Source: Coriobacteriia bacterium
Lineage (GTDB): Bacteria > Actinomycetota > Coriobacteriia > Anaerosomatales > SLCP01
Length of the DNA stretch: 64,000 bases
Assembly: GCA_030603745.1 (NCBI GenBank)
Contig: JAUVXE010000011.1
Location: 1-64,000 of the forward strand
Direction of reading: 5' to 3'
The notes beneath the pieces are model-generated. The model had not been told where the DNA came from, did no database searches, and saw only the letters and a program-made list of their open reading frames with translations. Positions within the stretch are counted from its first letter, which is position 1. Every line of letters begins with the position of its first letter. Made by a program: the position numbers and the translations under genes. Positions 17,972-25,450 of the stretch are shown here, piece after piece.

Positions 17972-19056
17972 ACTGCCTCTCTTTCCTGGCTCTCGTGCCA
18001 CGCATCCAGACGGCGGAGGATCGTGTCCTCGTCGTTCGGGATCAGGTGGCCGTAGATGTCCAGCGTCGTTGATGCGTTCTTGTGGCCCATCTGGGCCTGG
18101 ACGTACTTGACCGGGGCGCCCGCCGAGAGCGCCCACGTCGCGAACGTGTGCCGGAAGTCGTGGGCCGAGAAGCCCTCGATCCCGGCCGCCTCAAGCGCCG
18201 GGGCCAGCACACGGCGGAGGAAGTTGCGGCCGAGGAACCGGCCCCGCGGCGACGGGAACACGATCCCCTCACTCGAGGCGGGGCAGGCGAGCTTCCATCG
18301 CCGGAGCTCCCGGACTGCCACCTCGCTCAGGAGCACCGTCCGGCTCGACCCCTCCGTCTTGGGCCGGCAGAGGCCCGAGCCCTCGATGTGCTGGCGGTCC
18401 ACCGTGATCGTCCTGGCCTTGAGATCGACCCGATCCCAGGTGAGCCCGAAGATCTCTCCCCGCCTAAGCCCGATGTGGGGCCACACGAGGATGAGGGATC
18501 GGTATGCCTCGGGCACCGCGGCCACGAGCGCTCGGTGCTCCCTCGGCGTGAGGACCCGTACCCCTGTCCGGGGTATCCTGGGGGCCCTCACGCGATCTGA
18601 CGGGTCCACTTTCAGCCGCCCATCGTCCACCGCGCGCCTCAGGATGGCCTTGAGGGTGGTGAGGGTTCCCTTCACTGTGGAGGGCGCCTTGGTCCTCGAG
18701 AGCTCGGCCACGAAGGCCCGAACGTCCGCCTTGGTGAGGGACTGGACCGGCCGATGGGCACCGAAGTGCTCCTTGATGCGTCGAACGTGTGTTCGATATA
18801 TCTCGAGCGACCGCTCTCCGACGAGTGCGCTCTTGAGGTACTCGTCCGCGAGGGAGCCGAGCGAGGTGCTCTGCACCTTCTTCACTGGCTCCCCCGCGGA
18901 CAGGGCCAGCAGGGCCTCGGCCTCGGCCCGCTGTGCCTCCTTCTTCCGATCGAAGGTCCCGACCCACACCTCGCGAGACACGCCGTCGATTACGTGGCGG
19001 ACCTTCACCCGGTAGCGGGTCTTGCCGGCCTTCGTTGTGTACGACGAGATGGACAT
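17968..19056 (-). CDS. int: Tyrosine recombinase (phage integrase)
   Basis: The 362-aa integrase has an N-terminal AP2-like arm-binding domain (YRVKVRHVIDGVSREVWVG), a SAM-like core-binding domain (about residues 65-160) and a catalytic domain with GLRRGEI (Arg I), the beta-hairpin Lys region, HDFRHTFATW (His-x-x-Arg), MGHKN and the nucleophile in LDIYGHL. The start follows AAGGAGG. The arm-binding domain fits the paired boxes at both ends of the element. It would catalyse integration at the CAT tRNA. Confidence 0.96.
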   Translation of the reverse strand: MSISSYTTKAGKTRYRVKVRHVIDGVSREVWVGTFDRKKEAQRAEAEALLALSAGEPVKKVQSTSLGSLADEYLKSALVGERSLEIYRTHVRRIKEHFGAHRPVQSLTKADVRAFVAELSRTKAPSTVKGTLTTLKAILRRAVDDGRLKVDPSDRVRAPRIPRTGVRVLTPREHRALVAAVPEAYRSLILVWPHIGLRRGEIFGLTWDRVDLKARTITVDRQHIEGSGLCRPKTEGSSRTVLLSEVAVRELRRWKLACPASSEGIVFPSPRGRFLGRNFLRRVLAPALEAAGIEGFSAHDFRHTFATWALSAGAPVKYVQAQMGHKNASTTLDIYGHLIPNDEDTILRRLDAWHESQEREAV

Positions 19057-19106
19057 CTGGACCTCCTTCTTCTCCTGCGGCCCGAGCTACCCTGGCAGCG
19101 GCCTCC

Positions 19107-19286
19107 TCACGCGAGCGGCCTTGCTCTCAGCCACTCGCGCAAGTCCTCGACGTGTATGAGGAGCCGCTTCCTGCCAACCCGCCTGAACGGGATTCCGAGC
19201 TCGCGCCATGTCTCGCTGACCGTCTTGGAGTGCATCTTGAGGTAGTCTGCGACCTCATCAACACCCATGACCTCGGAGTGGGTCAC
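19107..19286 (-). CDS. Excisionase-like helix-turn-helix protein
   Basis: 59 aa from a GTG at 19286 that overlaps the preceding stop (GTGA). An HTH_17/AlpA-like domain reads MGVDEVADYLKMHSKTVSE then FRRVGRKRLLIHVEDLREWL, typical of small Xis or helper proteins. It lies 50 bp upstream of int on the same strand, the common xis-int arrangement. It may direct excision or regulate int. Confidence 0.85.
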   Translation of the reverse strand: MTHSEVMGVDEVADYLKMHSKTVSETWRELGIPFRRVGRKRLLIHVEDLREWLRARPLA

Positions 19287-19423
19287 GACACCCCCTCCCC
19301 CTGGTCGTACCGCTCGATTGCCTGGCCGAGCCGGAACACCTCGAGCGCGATAGAGAGGTCGCCAAGCGTGCACTCCCCGCAACACACGCCATGCCCGCAG
19401 CGCTCCGTCTCGATGTGCTCCAC
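19283..19423 (-). CDS. Small cysteine-rich protein between rtcB fragment and excisionase
   Basis: The C-terminal part of this frame looks real: ERCGHGVCCGECTLGDL carries four cysteines and it ends with a GTGA overlap with the excisionase gene. A GTG at 19423 preceded by GAGG is the best start (46 aa). The open frame extends to 19525 inside the RtcB fragment, so a longer form is possible. Function unknown. Confidence 0.45.
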   Translation of the reverse strand: MEHIETERCGHGVCCGECTLGDLSIALEVFRLGQAIERYDQGEGVS

Positions 19424-19461
19424 GATTGCCTCGACAAGCTGGGCGACGTGTGACGGCTCGG

Positions 19462-20144
19462 CTACCCCTTGAGTACCGCCATCGGGATAAGCCAGTCCTC
19501 CAGCTCGACCAGATCCTCCTGCCACGCCATCACCTCCTGGATGTCCTTGTACGCGAAGGGCAGCTCGTCAGCGACGGAGCCCGCCGAGATCACGGAGATC
19601 CCGCACTCCTTCATCCGCCGCATCCACTCAAGGACCTGATCGTCGCTACGCTTGGCCTGCCCGCGGCTCATCACCCTGCCGGCTCCGTGTGAGCAGGAGC
19701 CCCACGAGTCGGGGTTGTCGAGCCCGACGCCGACAGCCGTCGCCGTCCCCATCGAGCCGGGGATCGTGACGCGCCCACGCGCCCGCACCGCGCCCTTGCG
19801 GTGAACGATGCCGACGCTCCCGCCCCCGAGGCGCTCCTGGGCCGCGAAGTTGTGGCGGGTGTCGAACTCGTCGAGCTCGATCACGGAGGACCCGACGACC
19901 TTCTCGAGGGCCGAAACCGCTGAGGAGACGATGCGCTCCCGGTTGATCCGGGCCCACTTGACGCAGTAGTCCATCGCCGACCAGTAGTCGGCGAAGTCCT
20001 GGGTGCCGCGCATCAAGTACGTGATCCCCTCCCACTCATCGCCAGAACACTGATCGTAGAAGTCGCACACCCGCTTGCCGAGGTTGCGGCTCCCGGTGTG
20101 GACCGTGATCGCAACGTTGCCGCTCGAGAGCTCGCGCTGGATCT
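19462..20144 (-). pseudogene. rtcB: RNA ligase RtcB, C-terminal fragment
   Basis: About 226 codons encode the C-terminal two thirds of RtcB: VHTGSRNLGKRV, HNFAAQE, VHRKGAVRA (the GMP-accepting His region), IPGSMGTATAV and SCSHGAGRVMSR. The frame is open upstream only to a TAA near 20166, with no good start. The N-terminal half lies at 25451-25907 on the opposite strand. Both halves share AGATCC at their broken ends, and joining there restores FVEI-QRELSSGNVAITVHTG in frame. Confidence 0.9.
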
Positions 20145-20317
20145 GATCGAGCGAGGGAGGTGATTACTGCTACTACCACGGAAAGGTCCTGACCGGCCTC
20201 ATGGCCGTCACCGGACCAGACGGGCTTGCGAGCCCCGTCGCGAACCTGATCCACAGGAGGACCAAGCAGGTCCTCCACACCCCGGCGCCTGAGCCCACCC
20301 CGGACTCGGACGAGTAA
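20145..20317 (+). pseudogene. 5'-truncated small phage gene (CYYHGK protein)
   Basis: The frame reads SSEGGDYCYYHGKVLTGL and continues to a TAA at 20315-20317, ending in an acidic tail PEPTPDSDE. A Cys/Tyr/His motif of this kind occurs in small phage zinc proteins. No start codon with a ribosome site precedes it, and it begins at the same place where the rtcB C-terminal half is broken, so its 5' end was probably lost. A short form from ATG 20201 is possible but has no ribosome site. Confidence 0.55.
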
Positions 20318-20333
20318 CCACCACAGAAGGCCA
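20316..20333 (+). repeat. Leader repeat AACCACCACAGAAGGCCA, copy 1
   Basis: This 18-bp sequence is identical at 21147-21164, and its first 10 bases recur at 25427-25436. Each copy lies 14-29 bp upstream of a start codon. It may be an operator, an mRNA leader element or a recombination remnant. Confidence 0.7.
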
Positions 20334-20358
20334 GCTCGAACAAACAGGAGGATCACAC

Positions 20359-20880
20359 TTGGCGCACTACGGAGCACCGCCCAAGACGGAGTACAAGGTT
20401 CTGCCCCCGGACGTGTATGAGGCCGCCATTACCGGGATCGAGGAGATCGAGAACGTATTCTACAACCCGGTCAACGACGACCCCAAGAAGGCCACGCAGC
20501 TCAAGTGGACCGCGAAGGTCCGTGAGCCGGGCTCGGAGGGCGTCACCCTCACGATGTTCTCCGGGGCCTACTTCTCCCGGCACAAGCGCAACAAGCTCGC
20601 CAACTGGTGTCGGGTCCTGGACCCCGCCTTCGACATCGACGTGTGCTACTCCTCGGAGGAGGAGTTCCGCTCGAAGATGATCGGCGCCCCCTTCCGGGTC
20701 GCGGTCAAGAACAAGGAGGTCGAGAAGGACGGGGAGACGAGGGTGTACAACGAGGCGGCCGGCGACCTCCTCCCCTCCAAGCTCTCGCCGCTGACGAAGG
20801 AGGAGCTCGACGCGATCCTGCTCGAGAGTCTCGGGGCCACCCCCGTCGCGCAGGGTGGCGGGGGCGAGATCCCCTTCTAG
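20359..20880 (+). CDS. Phage single-stranded DNA-binding-like protein
   Basis: About 173 aa from a TTG at 20359 with GGAGGA 8 bases upstream. The body reads like an OB-fold type phage protein (VYEAAITGIEEIENVF, LKWTAKVREPGSEGVTLTMF, APFRVAVKNKEVEKDG). It ends with GGGGEIPF, very like the acidic DDIPF tip of SSB that recruits partners. It is the first gene of the rightward replication module, upstream of a nuclease and a DnaB-like helicase. The SSB assignment is inferred from the tail and context. Confidence 0.65.
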   Translation: MAHYGAPPKTEYKVLPPDVYEAAITGIEEIENVFYNPVNDDPKKATQLKWTAKVREPGSEGVTLTMFSGAYFSRHKRNKLANWCRVLDPAFDIDVCYSSEEEFRSKMIGAPFRVAVKNKEVEKDGETRVYNEAAGDLLPSKLSPLTKEELDAILLESLGATPVAQGGGGEIPF

Positions 20881-20921
20881 GCGACCCACGCCGGGCCCGG
20901 CTGTCGAGAAGGAGGACATGA

Positions 20922-21077
20922 ATGGCAGGCCAGAGAGCCAAGGAGGATTGCATCCAGGGGCTATTGTGCCGCTACTGGATGCGCTGCCCGGCCGGACGGA
21001 ATGTCGCGAAGTGCCTGCGGCTCCTCTCGCGGGCCGACTTCCAGGGGATCGATTTCGATCCCGAGGAAGTGGGCTGA
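20922..21077 (+). CDS. 51-aa cysteine-containing phage microprotein
   Basis: ATG at 20922 follows AAGGAGG. The peptide starts MAGQRAKEDCIQGLLCRYW and continues with CPAGRNVAKCLRLLSRADF to an acidic end. Four cysteines (positions 10, 16, 22 and 31) could bind a metal. The spacing and ribosome site make it a better candidate than the overlapping longer frame. Function unknown. Confidence 0.6.
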   Translation: MAGQRAKEDCIQGLLCRYWMRCPAGRNVAKCLRLLSRADFQGIDFDPEEVG

Positions 21078-21146
21078 CCGCGCCGGAAAGTGGTGGGGCT
21101 CCTCGGGTTGCACCCCGGGGAGCCCCTGCACCCAGGTCCTATCGCC

Positions 21147-21164
21147 AACCACCACAGAAGGCCA
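21147..21164 (+). repeat. Leader repeat AACCACCACAGAAGGCCA, copy 2
   Basis: Identical to 20316-20333, 29 bp upstream of the TTG-started gene at 21194. The surrounding 21078-21193 stretch otherwise holds no gene. Confidence 0.7.
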
Positions 21165-21193
21165 CCCTGAACGGGTGAGTGTAGGGAGGATGC

Positions 21194-21499
21194 TTGAACA
21201 TTGTCGCATATCAGGCGGATGAGTTCATCCGCTTGGCAGAAGAAACGTTTGTGCGCCGTTACGGGCCCGTGCCGGAACGGTTGATCGTGGACCTCCCGCC
21301 GGGCAAGGAGGAGCGGCCCTCGTATCCGCTGGGCACGAAGGTATGCTCCTGTTGCGGGGCGCCGTCTGGCCGGAAGGTGCGGCTGGACGGGCTCAACTAC
21401 TACTGCAAGAAGCCGGAGTGCCGGAGGGCCGAGTACCATCATCGGTACTCCGACTCGCAGGCGCGGACGGGTGGCCTGCCCGTCGTGGTGCTCCAGTGA
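21194..21499 (+). CDS. Zinc-ribbon phage protein, unknown
   Basis: 101 aa from a TTG at 21194 preceded by GGGAGGA. The second half has VCSCCGAPSGRKVRLDGLN followed by YYCKKPECRRAEYHHRY, a CxC/C..CxxxxC zinc-ribbon pattern. The stop overlaps the next start (GTGA). It may be a small DNA-binding or recombination accessory factor; function not recognised. Confidence 0.7.
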   Translation: MNIVAYQADEFIRLAEETFVRRYGPVPERLIVDLPPGKEERPSYPLGTKVCSCCGAPSGRKVRLDGLNYYCKKPECRRAEYHHRYSDSQARTGGLPVVVLQ

Positions 21500-22320
21500 C
21501 GACGCCCGCACAGGCCCGCCAGACGAGCATCGGCCGGGTCTACGAGCAAGAGGGCAGGGACGTTCAGTTCTTGTCGGTCACCACGGCGCTCCAGGCACTC
21601 CCGAAGGATGCGCTCATGTATTGGGCCGCCCGCGAGGTCGCGGGAGTCGCGGTCGAGATCATCGAGGGGCGGGCGCCCCTGCCGGTCGGGGCGGATGGCG
21701 AGCCGTTGGCAGGCGACGATCTCCACAAGTGGCTCAAGACGGAGCCGCTTCGGCAGCGAGACAGCGCCGGCAACATTGGCGACCTGGTTCACGGGTACGC
21801 CGAGGACTTCATGCGTGCCGGCCTGACGGTCGAGGAGATGCACGAGAAGCTCGAGGCGATCGAGGACAAGAAGGTCAGGGCTCGCGTCAAGCAGTTCGTC
21901 CAGTGGGTCGAGGACTTCCGGGTGGAGCCGATCGCCGTCGAGGTCACGATCTACAACGACGAGCACGGGTACGCCGGGTCATGCGACCTGATCGCCCACG
22001 TCCCCGGATACGGGGTGGTGCTCGTGGACCTCAAGACGAGCAAGGGCATCTACGGCTCGGTGGCGCTCCAGGCGATCGCCTACGCCCGTGGGGAGTACAT
22101 CCTGACCGACGAAGGGGAGCGACTCAAGCTCCCTGAGATCAACATGAGTGCAGTCCTGCACATCAAGGCCCGTTCCTACGTGTTCCGCAAGCTGGACGCA
22201 AGTGACGAGTGCTTCGAGCACTTCGTTCATCTCCTGCACACCAAGCGAGAGATCCTGCCAGCGCTTGATGGCCGGCTCCTCCATCGGATTGAGCCGGGGG
22301 TGAGGGCGTTTGGCGGTTGA
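21496..22320 (+). CDS. PD-(D/E)XK nuclease family protein (RecB/Cas4/phage exonuclease fold)
   Basis: 274 aa from a GTG at 21496 coupled to the preceding gene. The nuclease core is seen in AVEVTIYNDEHGYAGSCDLI (E...GxxD) and VVLVDLKTSKG (D-x-K), followed by ALQAIAYARGEY, the Q-x-x-x-Y motif of RecB-type nucleases. Similar phage proteins act as 5' exonucleases in recombination. Its place between an SSB-like protein and a helicase fits replication or recombination of the element's DNA. Confidence 0.85.
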   Translation: MTTPAQARQTSIGRVYEQEGRDVQFLSVTTALQALPKDALMYWAAREVAGVAVEIIEGRAPLPVGADGEPLAGDDLHKWLKTEPLRQRDSAGNIGDLVHGYAEDFMRAGLTVEEMHEKLEAIEDKKVRARVKQFVQWVEDFRVEPIAVEVTIYNDEHGYAGSCDLIAHVPGYGVVLVDLKTSKGIYGSVALQAIAYARGEYILTDEGERLKLPEINMSAVLHIKARSYVFRKLDASDECFEHFVHLLHTKREILPALDGRLLHRIEPGVRAFGG

Positions 22321-23743
22321 GCAGGTCAGGGTGCCGCCTCATAGCATCGAGGCGGAGCAGAGCGTCCTTGGCTCAGTGATTCTTAACCCATTCCTGCTTG
22401 ACGAGGTTGGCCAGATCATCCGAGCCGAGGACTTCTACCGCCCCGGGCACGGACAGATCTTCGAGGCGGTCACCGAGCTCCGCGAGATGGGGCATGAGAT
22501 CGACCTGATCTCGGTCGCAAGCAAGCTCGAGGACCGGAAGGCGCTCGAGGCGGTCGGGGGGCGCGGGTACCTGCTCGAGCTCTCGGGCGTGGTCCCAAGT
22601 TCCACGAACGCGACGCGCTACGCGAAGATCGTAAGGGAGCGTGCGCTGTACCGTCGCCTGGTCCAGATCGGGAGCGAGATCTCCACCCTTGGGTACGAGT
22701 CGTCCGGGAACATCGAGGACGACCTTGGTCAGGCAACGTCGCTCGTGATGGGTGTCTCGATCGCTGGGCAGAAGCAGGCCCTCCCGGTCGCTACCGTGTG
22801 GGATCAGCTCCTCAAGGAGCTCAGGAGCGGTCCGGCTAACTACATCAGCCCGCCACACCTCCCGAAGGTGCACGCGCGGCCTGGCGCCCTCGTGGTCCTG
22901 GCGGCCGGCACGTCGGTCGGCAAGACGGCGGTCGCGCTCGACTGGACTGACGCCTGGGCTGGGACCATGCAGACCTGGACGGCGTTCCTCGAGTACGAGA
23001 TGAGCGAAGTGAGTCTCGTCTCCCGCCTGGCCTCGAAGCACTCCGGGATCTCGATGGTCCGCATGGAGGAGGGGCTGTCTGAGGCCGAGCTTGCGCTGGT
23101 GGAGTCGGCCGGCGAGCGCGTCCGGCGCCACCGGCTCCTGGTCGAGGCGGTCACCTCGGACGTGGGGGCGCTCTTTGCCAAGATTCGCCACGCCGCCTCG
23201 AAGGGGTGCTCAGTGGTCGTGGTGGATCACTTGGGACTGATCCCGTTTCGGGTCCCCCGCGGCATGAATCATGCCAAGGCGGTCGGGACGGAAGTCACCA
23301 ACAAGCTCAAGCGGCTTGCGAACGACCTCGGGATTGTGATCGTCCTGCTGTGCCAGGTGAACCGGGAGGGGCAGAAGCGCATCGGCCCCAACCCGTGGGT
23401 CACGAAGAATGACCTGCGAGACAGCGGCGAGATCGAGCAGGATGCCGACATTATCATCGGCCTGAACCGGATCTCTCGGGAGGACGATGAGGCCCTGTTC
23501 CTTCGCGTGTGCGACGACATCGGGATCGACCCCTACGAGGTGGATACCGACATCATGCGCTACGGGGTTCTCAAGAACCGCAACGGCCCTCTGTTCCACA
23601 AGTACCTCGGCTTTGCCGGGGAGTCCATGTCCTTCTACGACCTGTTTGCGCCAAGATCGCTGGCCCCAAGGGCTGAGCCTGAGCCAGAGGTGCAGCCCCC
23701 TCCGGCAGAGCAGATCTCGATGATGGCGCCAGGAGAGGAGTGA
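22310..23743 (+). CDS. DnaB-like replicative helicase
   Basis: 477 aa from a TTG at 22310 overlapping the nuclease gene by 11 bp. The N-terminal DnaB domain begins VPPHSIEAEQSVLGSVILN. The RecA-like motor has Walker A AAGTSVGKTA, Walker B SVVVVDHLGLI, then LKRLANDLGIVIVLLCQVNR and the SGEIEQDADIIIGLNR motif before the C-terminal end. It would unwind DNA at the element's replication fork. Presence of its own helicase implies autonomous replication when excised. Confidence 0.93.
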   Translation: MAVEQVRVPPHSIEAEQSVLGSVILNPFLLDEVGQIIRAEDFYRPGHGQIFEAVTELREMGHEIDLISVASKLEDRKALEAVGGRGYLLELSGVVPSSTNATRYAKIVRERALYRRLVQIGSEISTLGYESSGNIEDDLGQATSLVMGVSIAGQKQALPVATVWDQLLKELRSGPANYISPPHLPKVHARPGALVVLAAGTSVGKTAVALDWTDAWAGTMQTWTAFLEYEMSEVSLVSRLASKHSGISMVRMEEGLSEAELALVESAGERVRRHRLLVEAVTSDVGALFAKIRHAASKGCSVVVVDHLGLIPFRVPRGMNHAKAVGTEVTNKLKRLANDLGIVIVLLCQVNREGQKRIGPNPWVTKNDLRDSGEIEQDADIIIGLNRISREDDEALFLRVCDDIGIDPYEVDTDIMRYGVLKNRNGPLFHKYLGFAGESMSFYDLFAPRSLAPRAEPEPEVQPPPAEQISMMAPGEE

Positions 23744-23746
23744 GAA

Positions 23747-24118
23747 GTGCATCATCATACGCCGTTTCCCACGCTTTCACATGCCGACTTCCCGGTCGCG
23801 ACGGGCCGTGACGAGCCCAAGATGGTGCGGATGTTCCGCGAGGCGACCGGGAAGATGGCCGGCACCTTCGCGGCCAAGAACGCCGACTACGGCAACTCGT
23901 TCGTGGACCTGTTCGAGCTCTACGAACGGGAGCTCGGGAAGGGTAAGGGCGACCTTGCGATCCTCCCGCGCATCCTGGACAAGGCCGGGCGGATCGAGAA
24001 CCTGACCCTTCGGGCTAACGCTCAGGTCAAGGATGAGAGTGTCGCCGACACCTATCTCGACCTGGCCTGCTACGCCCTCATGGGCTACCTGGCGATCACC
24101 AAGCTCCGCGATGGGTAA
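23747..24118 (+). CDS. Nucleotide modification-associated domain 1-like protein
   Basis: 123 aa from a GTG at 23747 after GAGGAG. The core FAAKNADYGNSFVDLFELY, then ILPRILDKAGRIENLT and SVADTYLDLACYALMGY, matches the small all-helical Nmad1/DUF1599 group related to MazG-type enzymes. Family members occur in phage replication modules and are thought to act in nucleotide metabolism. It overlaps the following nuclease gene by 8 bp. Confidence 0.78.
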   Translation: MHHHTPFPTLSHADFPVATGRDEPKMVRMFREATGKMAGTFAAKNADYGNSFVDLFELYERELGKGKGDLAILPRILDKAGRIENLTLRANAQVKDESVADTYLDLACYALMGYLAITKLRDG

Positions 24119-24524
24119 CTCGAAGGGCAACGCGGGCGAGCGGGGGGCCAAGGAGCTACTCGAGTCCCTCGGGTGGCTCGTCGCGGACAAGGAAACCTCC
24201 GGCCTGGCCGGGGACGACCTGTTCGCCAGGAGCCCCGAGGGCGTCTGGTACTCGATCGAAGTGAAGCATGTGCAGAGTCTCCAGCCAGCGCACGAGAAGC
24301 AGGCCCGCAGGCAGGCGGCGGAGCGCGAGGCCGCAATCCTTGAGGCCCGCAGGGCCCCGCGCCAGTCGATCGTCAAGAGTCTCGACATTGCATACGACAA
24401 GAGGCATTGGCTCCTGATGTGGAGGCCCTCGGGGTTCCGGGTGGGATCTCAGTGGGTCGTGCTCAGGGGCAACGGACGCAACAACAGGATCGAGGTGTGG
24501 GATTGCGAGGCAAGTCAGGACTGA
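24111..24524 (+). CDS. Holliday-junction resolvase-like endonuclease
   Basis: 137 aa from the ATG at 24111. The pattern NAGERGAKELLESLGWLV followed by SGLAGDDLFARSPEGVWYSIEVKHVQ gives the E...D...E-x-K core of an Hjc/VRR-NUC-type PD-(D/E)XK nuclease. A basic helix (EKQARRQAAEREAAILEARR) follows. It would resolve branched DNA made during replication or recombination of the element. Confidence 0.75.
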   Translation: MGNSKGNAGERGAKELLESLGWLVADKETSGLAGDDLFARSPEGVWYSIEVKHVQSLQPAHEKQARRQAAEREAAILEARRAPRQSIVKSLDIAYDKRHWLLMWRPSGFRVGSQWVVLRGNGRNNRIEVWDCEASQD

Positions 24525-24739
24525 GGCGGCCCCGGACCGAGAGGCGGGGCGACCGGGTGGTCAGGGTGTGGGACCCGTCCACGTTCTTCCAGGTCAGCGA
24601 GTACCGCCGGGCGCGTAAGAGCCCTGCATCACTCGAGCTCGAGGGGCTGAGGTACCGCCCCCTGAGCCGCGAGGAGGCGCGGATCGAGCTCTCGAAGGGG
24701 CGCTCGCTACTCCGCGGTTTCGCCGGGGCTACTGCATGA
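24503..24739 (+). CDS. Small basic phage protein, unknown
   Basis: About 78 aa from a TTG at 24503 (GAGG 7 bases upstream); GTG 24497 is an alternative. It starts with a strongly basic stretch (RGKSGLRRPRTERRGDRVVR) and continues WDPSTFFQVSEYRRARKSPA. It overlaps the resolvase-like gene by 22 bp and the next microgene by 4 bp (ATGA). The charge suggests nucleic-acid contact. Function unknown. Confidence 0.5.
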   Translation: MRGKSGLRRPRTERRGDRVVRVWDPSTFFQVSEYRRARKSPASLELEGLRYRPLSREEARIELSKGRSLLRGFAGATA

Positions 24740-24810
24740 GGGAGTGCGCTGCGTGCGGAGAGGCGTACCCGGCCTCGGAGAAGTGTTGCCCCTGGTGCGG
24801 GGGGACTTGA
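24736..24810 (+). CDS. 24-aa zinc-ribbon microprotein
   Basis: The peptide MRECAACGEAYPASEKCCPW is followed by CGGT and a TGA stop. The CxxC...CCxxC arrangement is a complete zinc knuckle. Its ATG overlaps the upstream stop (ATGA), consistent with coupled translation. Similar tiny zinc ribbons can be adaptor or DNA-binding peptides. No family assignment is possible by eye. Confidence 0.5.
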   Translation: MRECAACGEAYPASEKCCPWCGGT

Positions 24811-24857
24811 GGATAGTCGGAGAGGGGCGCGTGCCGCCCCGGAAGTCAGGAGAGTGA

Positions 24858-25274
24858 ATGAGCGAGAAGATGAAGATCACCACCGAGCGGGTGCGCCTGC
24901 TCTCGCAGAAGGGCGGAGAGCCGCTCCTCGCCACGAGGTTCTGGATCATGGAGAGCGGGAAGGGCTGGCTCATCACGGACGGCGGACGATTTATGCCAGA
25001 CACTCGGGGCTACATCGCGCAGCCGATCCGCCCCGAGGGGTTCGCCCTGAACCTCCAGACCGCAAAGCGGATGATCCTTCGCGGGGTTGTGCGGGAGGTC
25101 AAGGCGCAGTTCGGCCTCCTCGTGGCTGGGATCGCCGCCCACTTCCGCCGCGCCGCGGAGAGCGTGCTTGCGGAGTACCACTTCTGGCGTGACCGAATCG
25201 AGCATTGGGGCGCCCTCTTGGAGCAGGAGCTCGTCGAGGCACAGGCCGTCGAGATCGTCCTGGAGCAGCGGTAA
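24858..25274 (+). CDS. Hypothetical phage protein
   Basis: 138 aa from an ATG at 24858 with AGGAGAG upstream. N-terminal half is beta-like (RFWIMESGKGWLITDGGRF), the C-terminal half is helical (VKAQFGLLVAGIAAHFRRAA then LLEQELVEAQAVEIVLEQR). No motif recognised. It ends with a TAATG overlap with the next small gene. Confidence 0.65.
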   Translation: MSEKMKITTERVRLLSQKGGEPLLATRFWIMESGKGWLITDGGRFMPDTRGYIAQPIRPEGFALNLQTAKRMILRGVVREVKAQFGLLVAGIAAHFRRAAESVLAEYHFWRDRIEHWGALLEQELVEAQAVEIVLEQR

Positions 25275-25405
25275 TGCGGGCCTGCCGGCGCCACTCGATC
25301 GGCGCGTGCCAGCGATGCCCCATGACGGGGCGCGACCGCAAGCTGTCCACCCGGACCAAGGTCGTGTGGACCAACTGCCGGGGCGAGGTCATTCGTCGTC
25401 CGTGA
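25274..25405 (+). CDS. 43-aa Cys/His phage microprotein
   Basis: ATG at 25274 overlaps the preceding stop (TAATG). The peptide begins MRACRRHSIGACQRCPMTGR and has a fourth cysteine in WTNCRGEV, giving a possible C-x(8)-C-x2-C zinc site, and is strongly basic. Function unknown. Confidence 0.5.
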   Translation: MRACRRHSIGACQRCPMTGRDRKLSTRTKVVWTNCRGEVIRRP

Positions 25406-25450
25406 GCGGCCCGAGAGTGCAAGTCCAACCACCACAAGGAGGGACTGAGT

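Noticed and set aside
20855-21178. 107-codon frame overlapping the 51-aa phage microgene
   Set aside because: Its composition is Pro/Arg/Gly shadow-like, while the alternative frame from 20922 has a strong ribosome site and regular cysteines.
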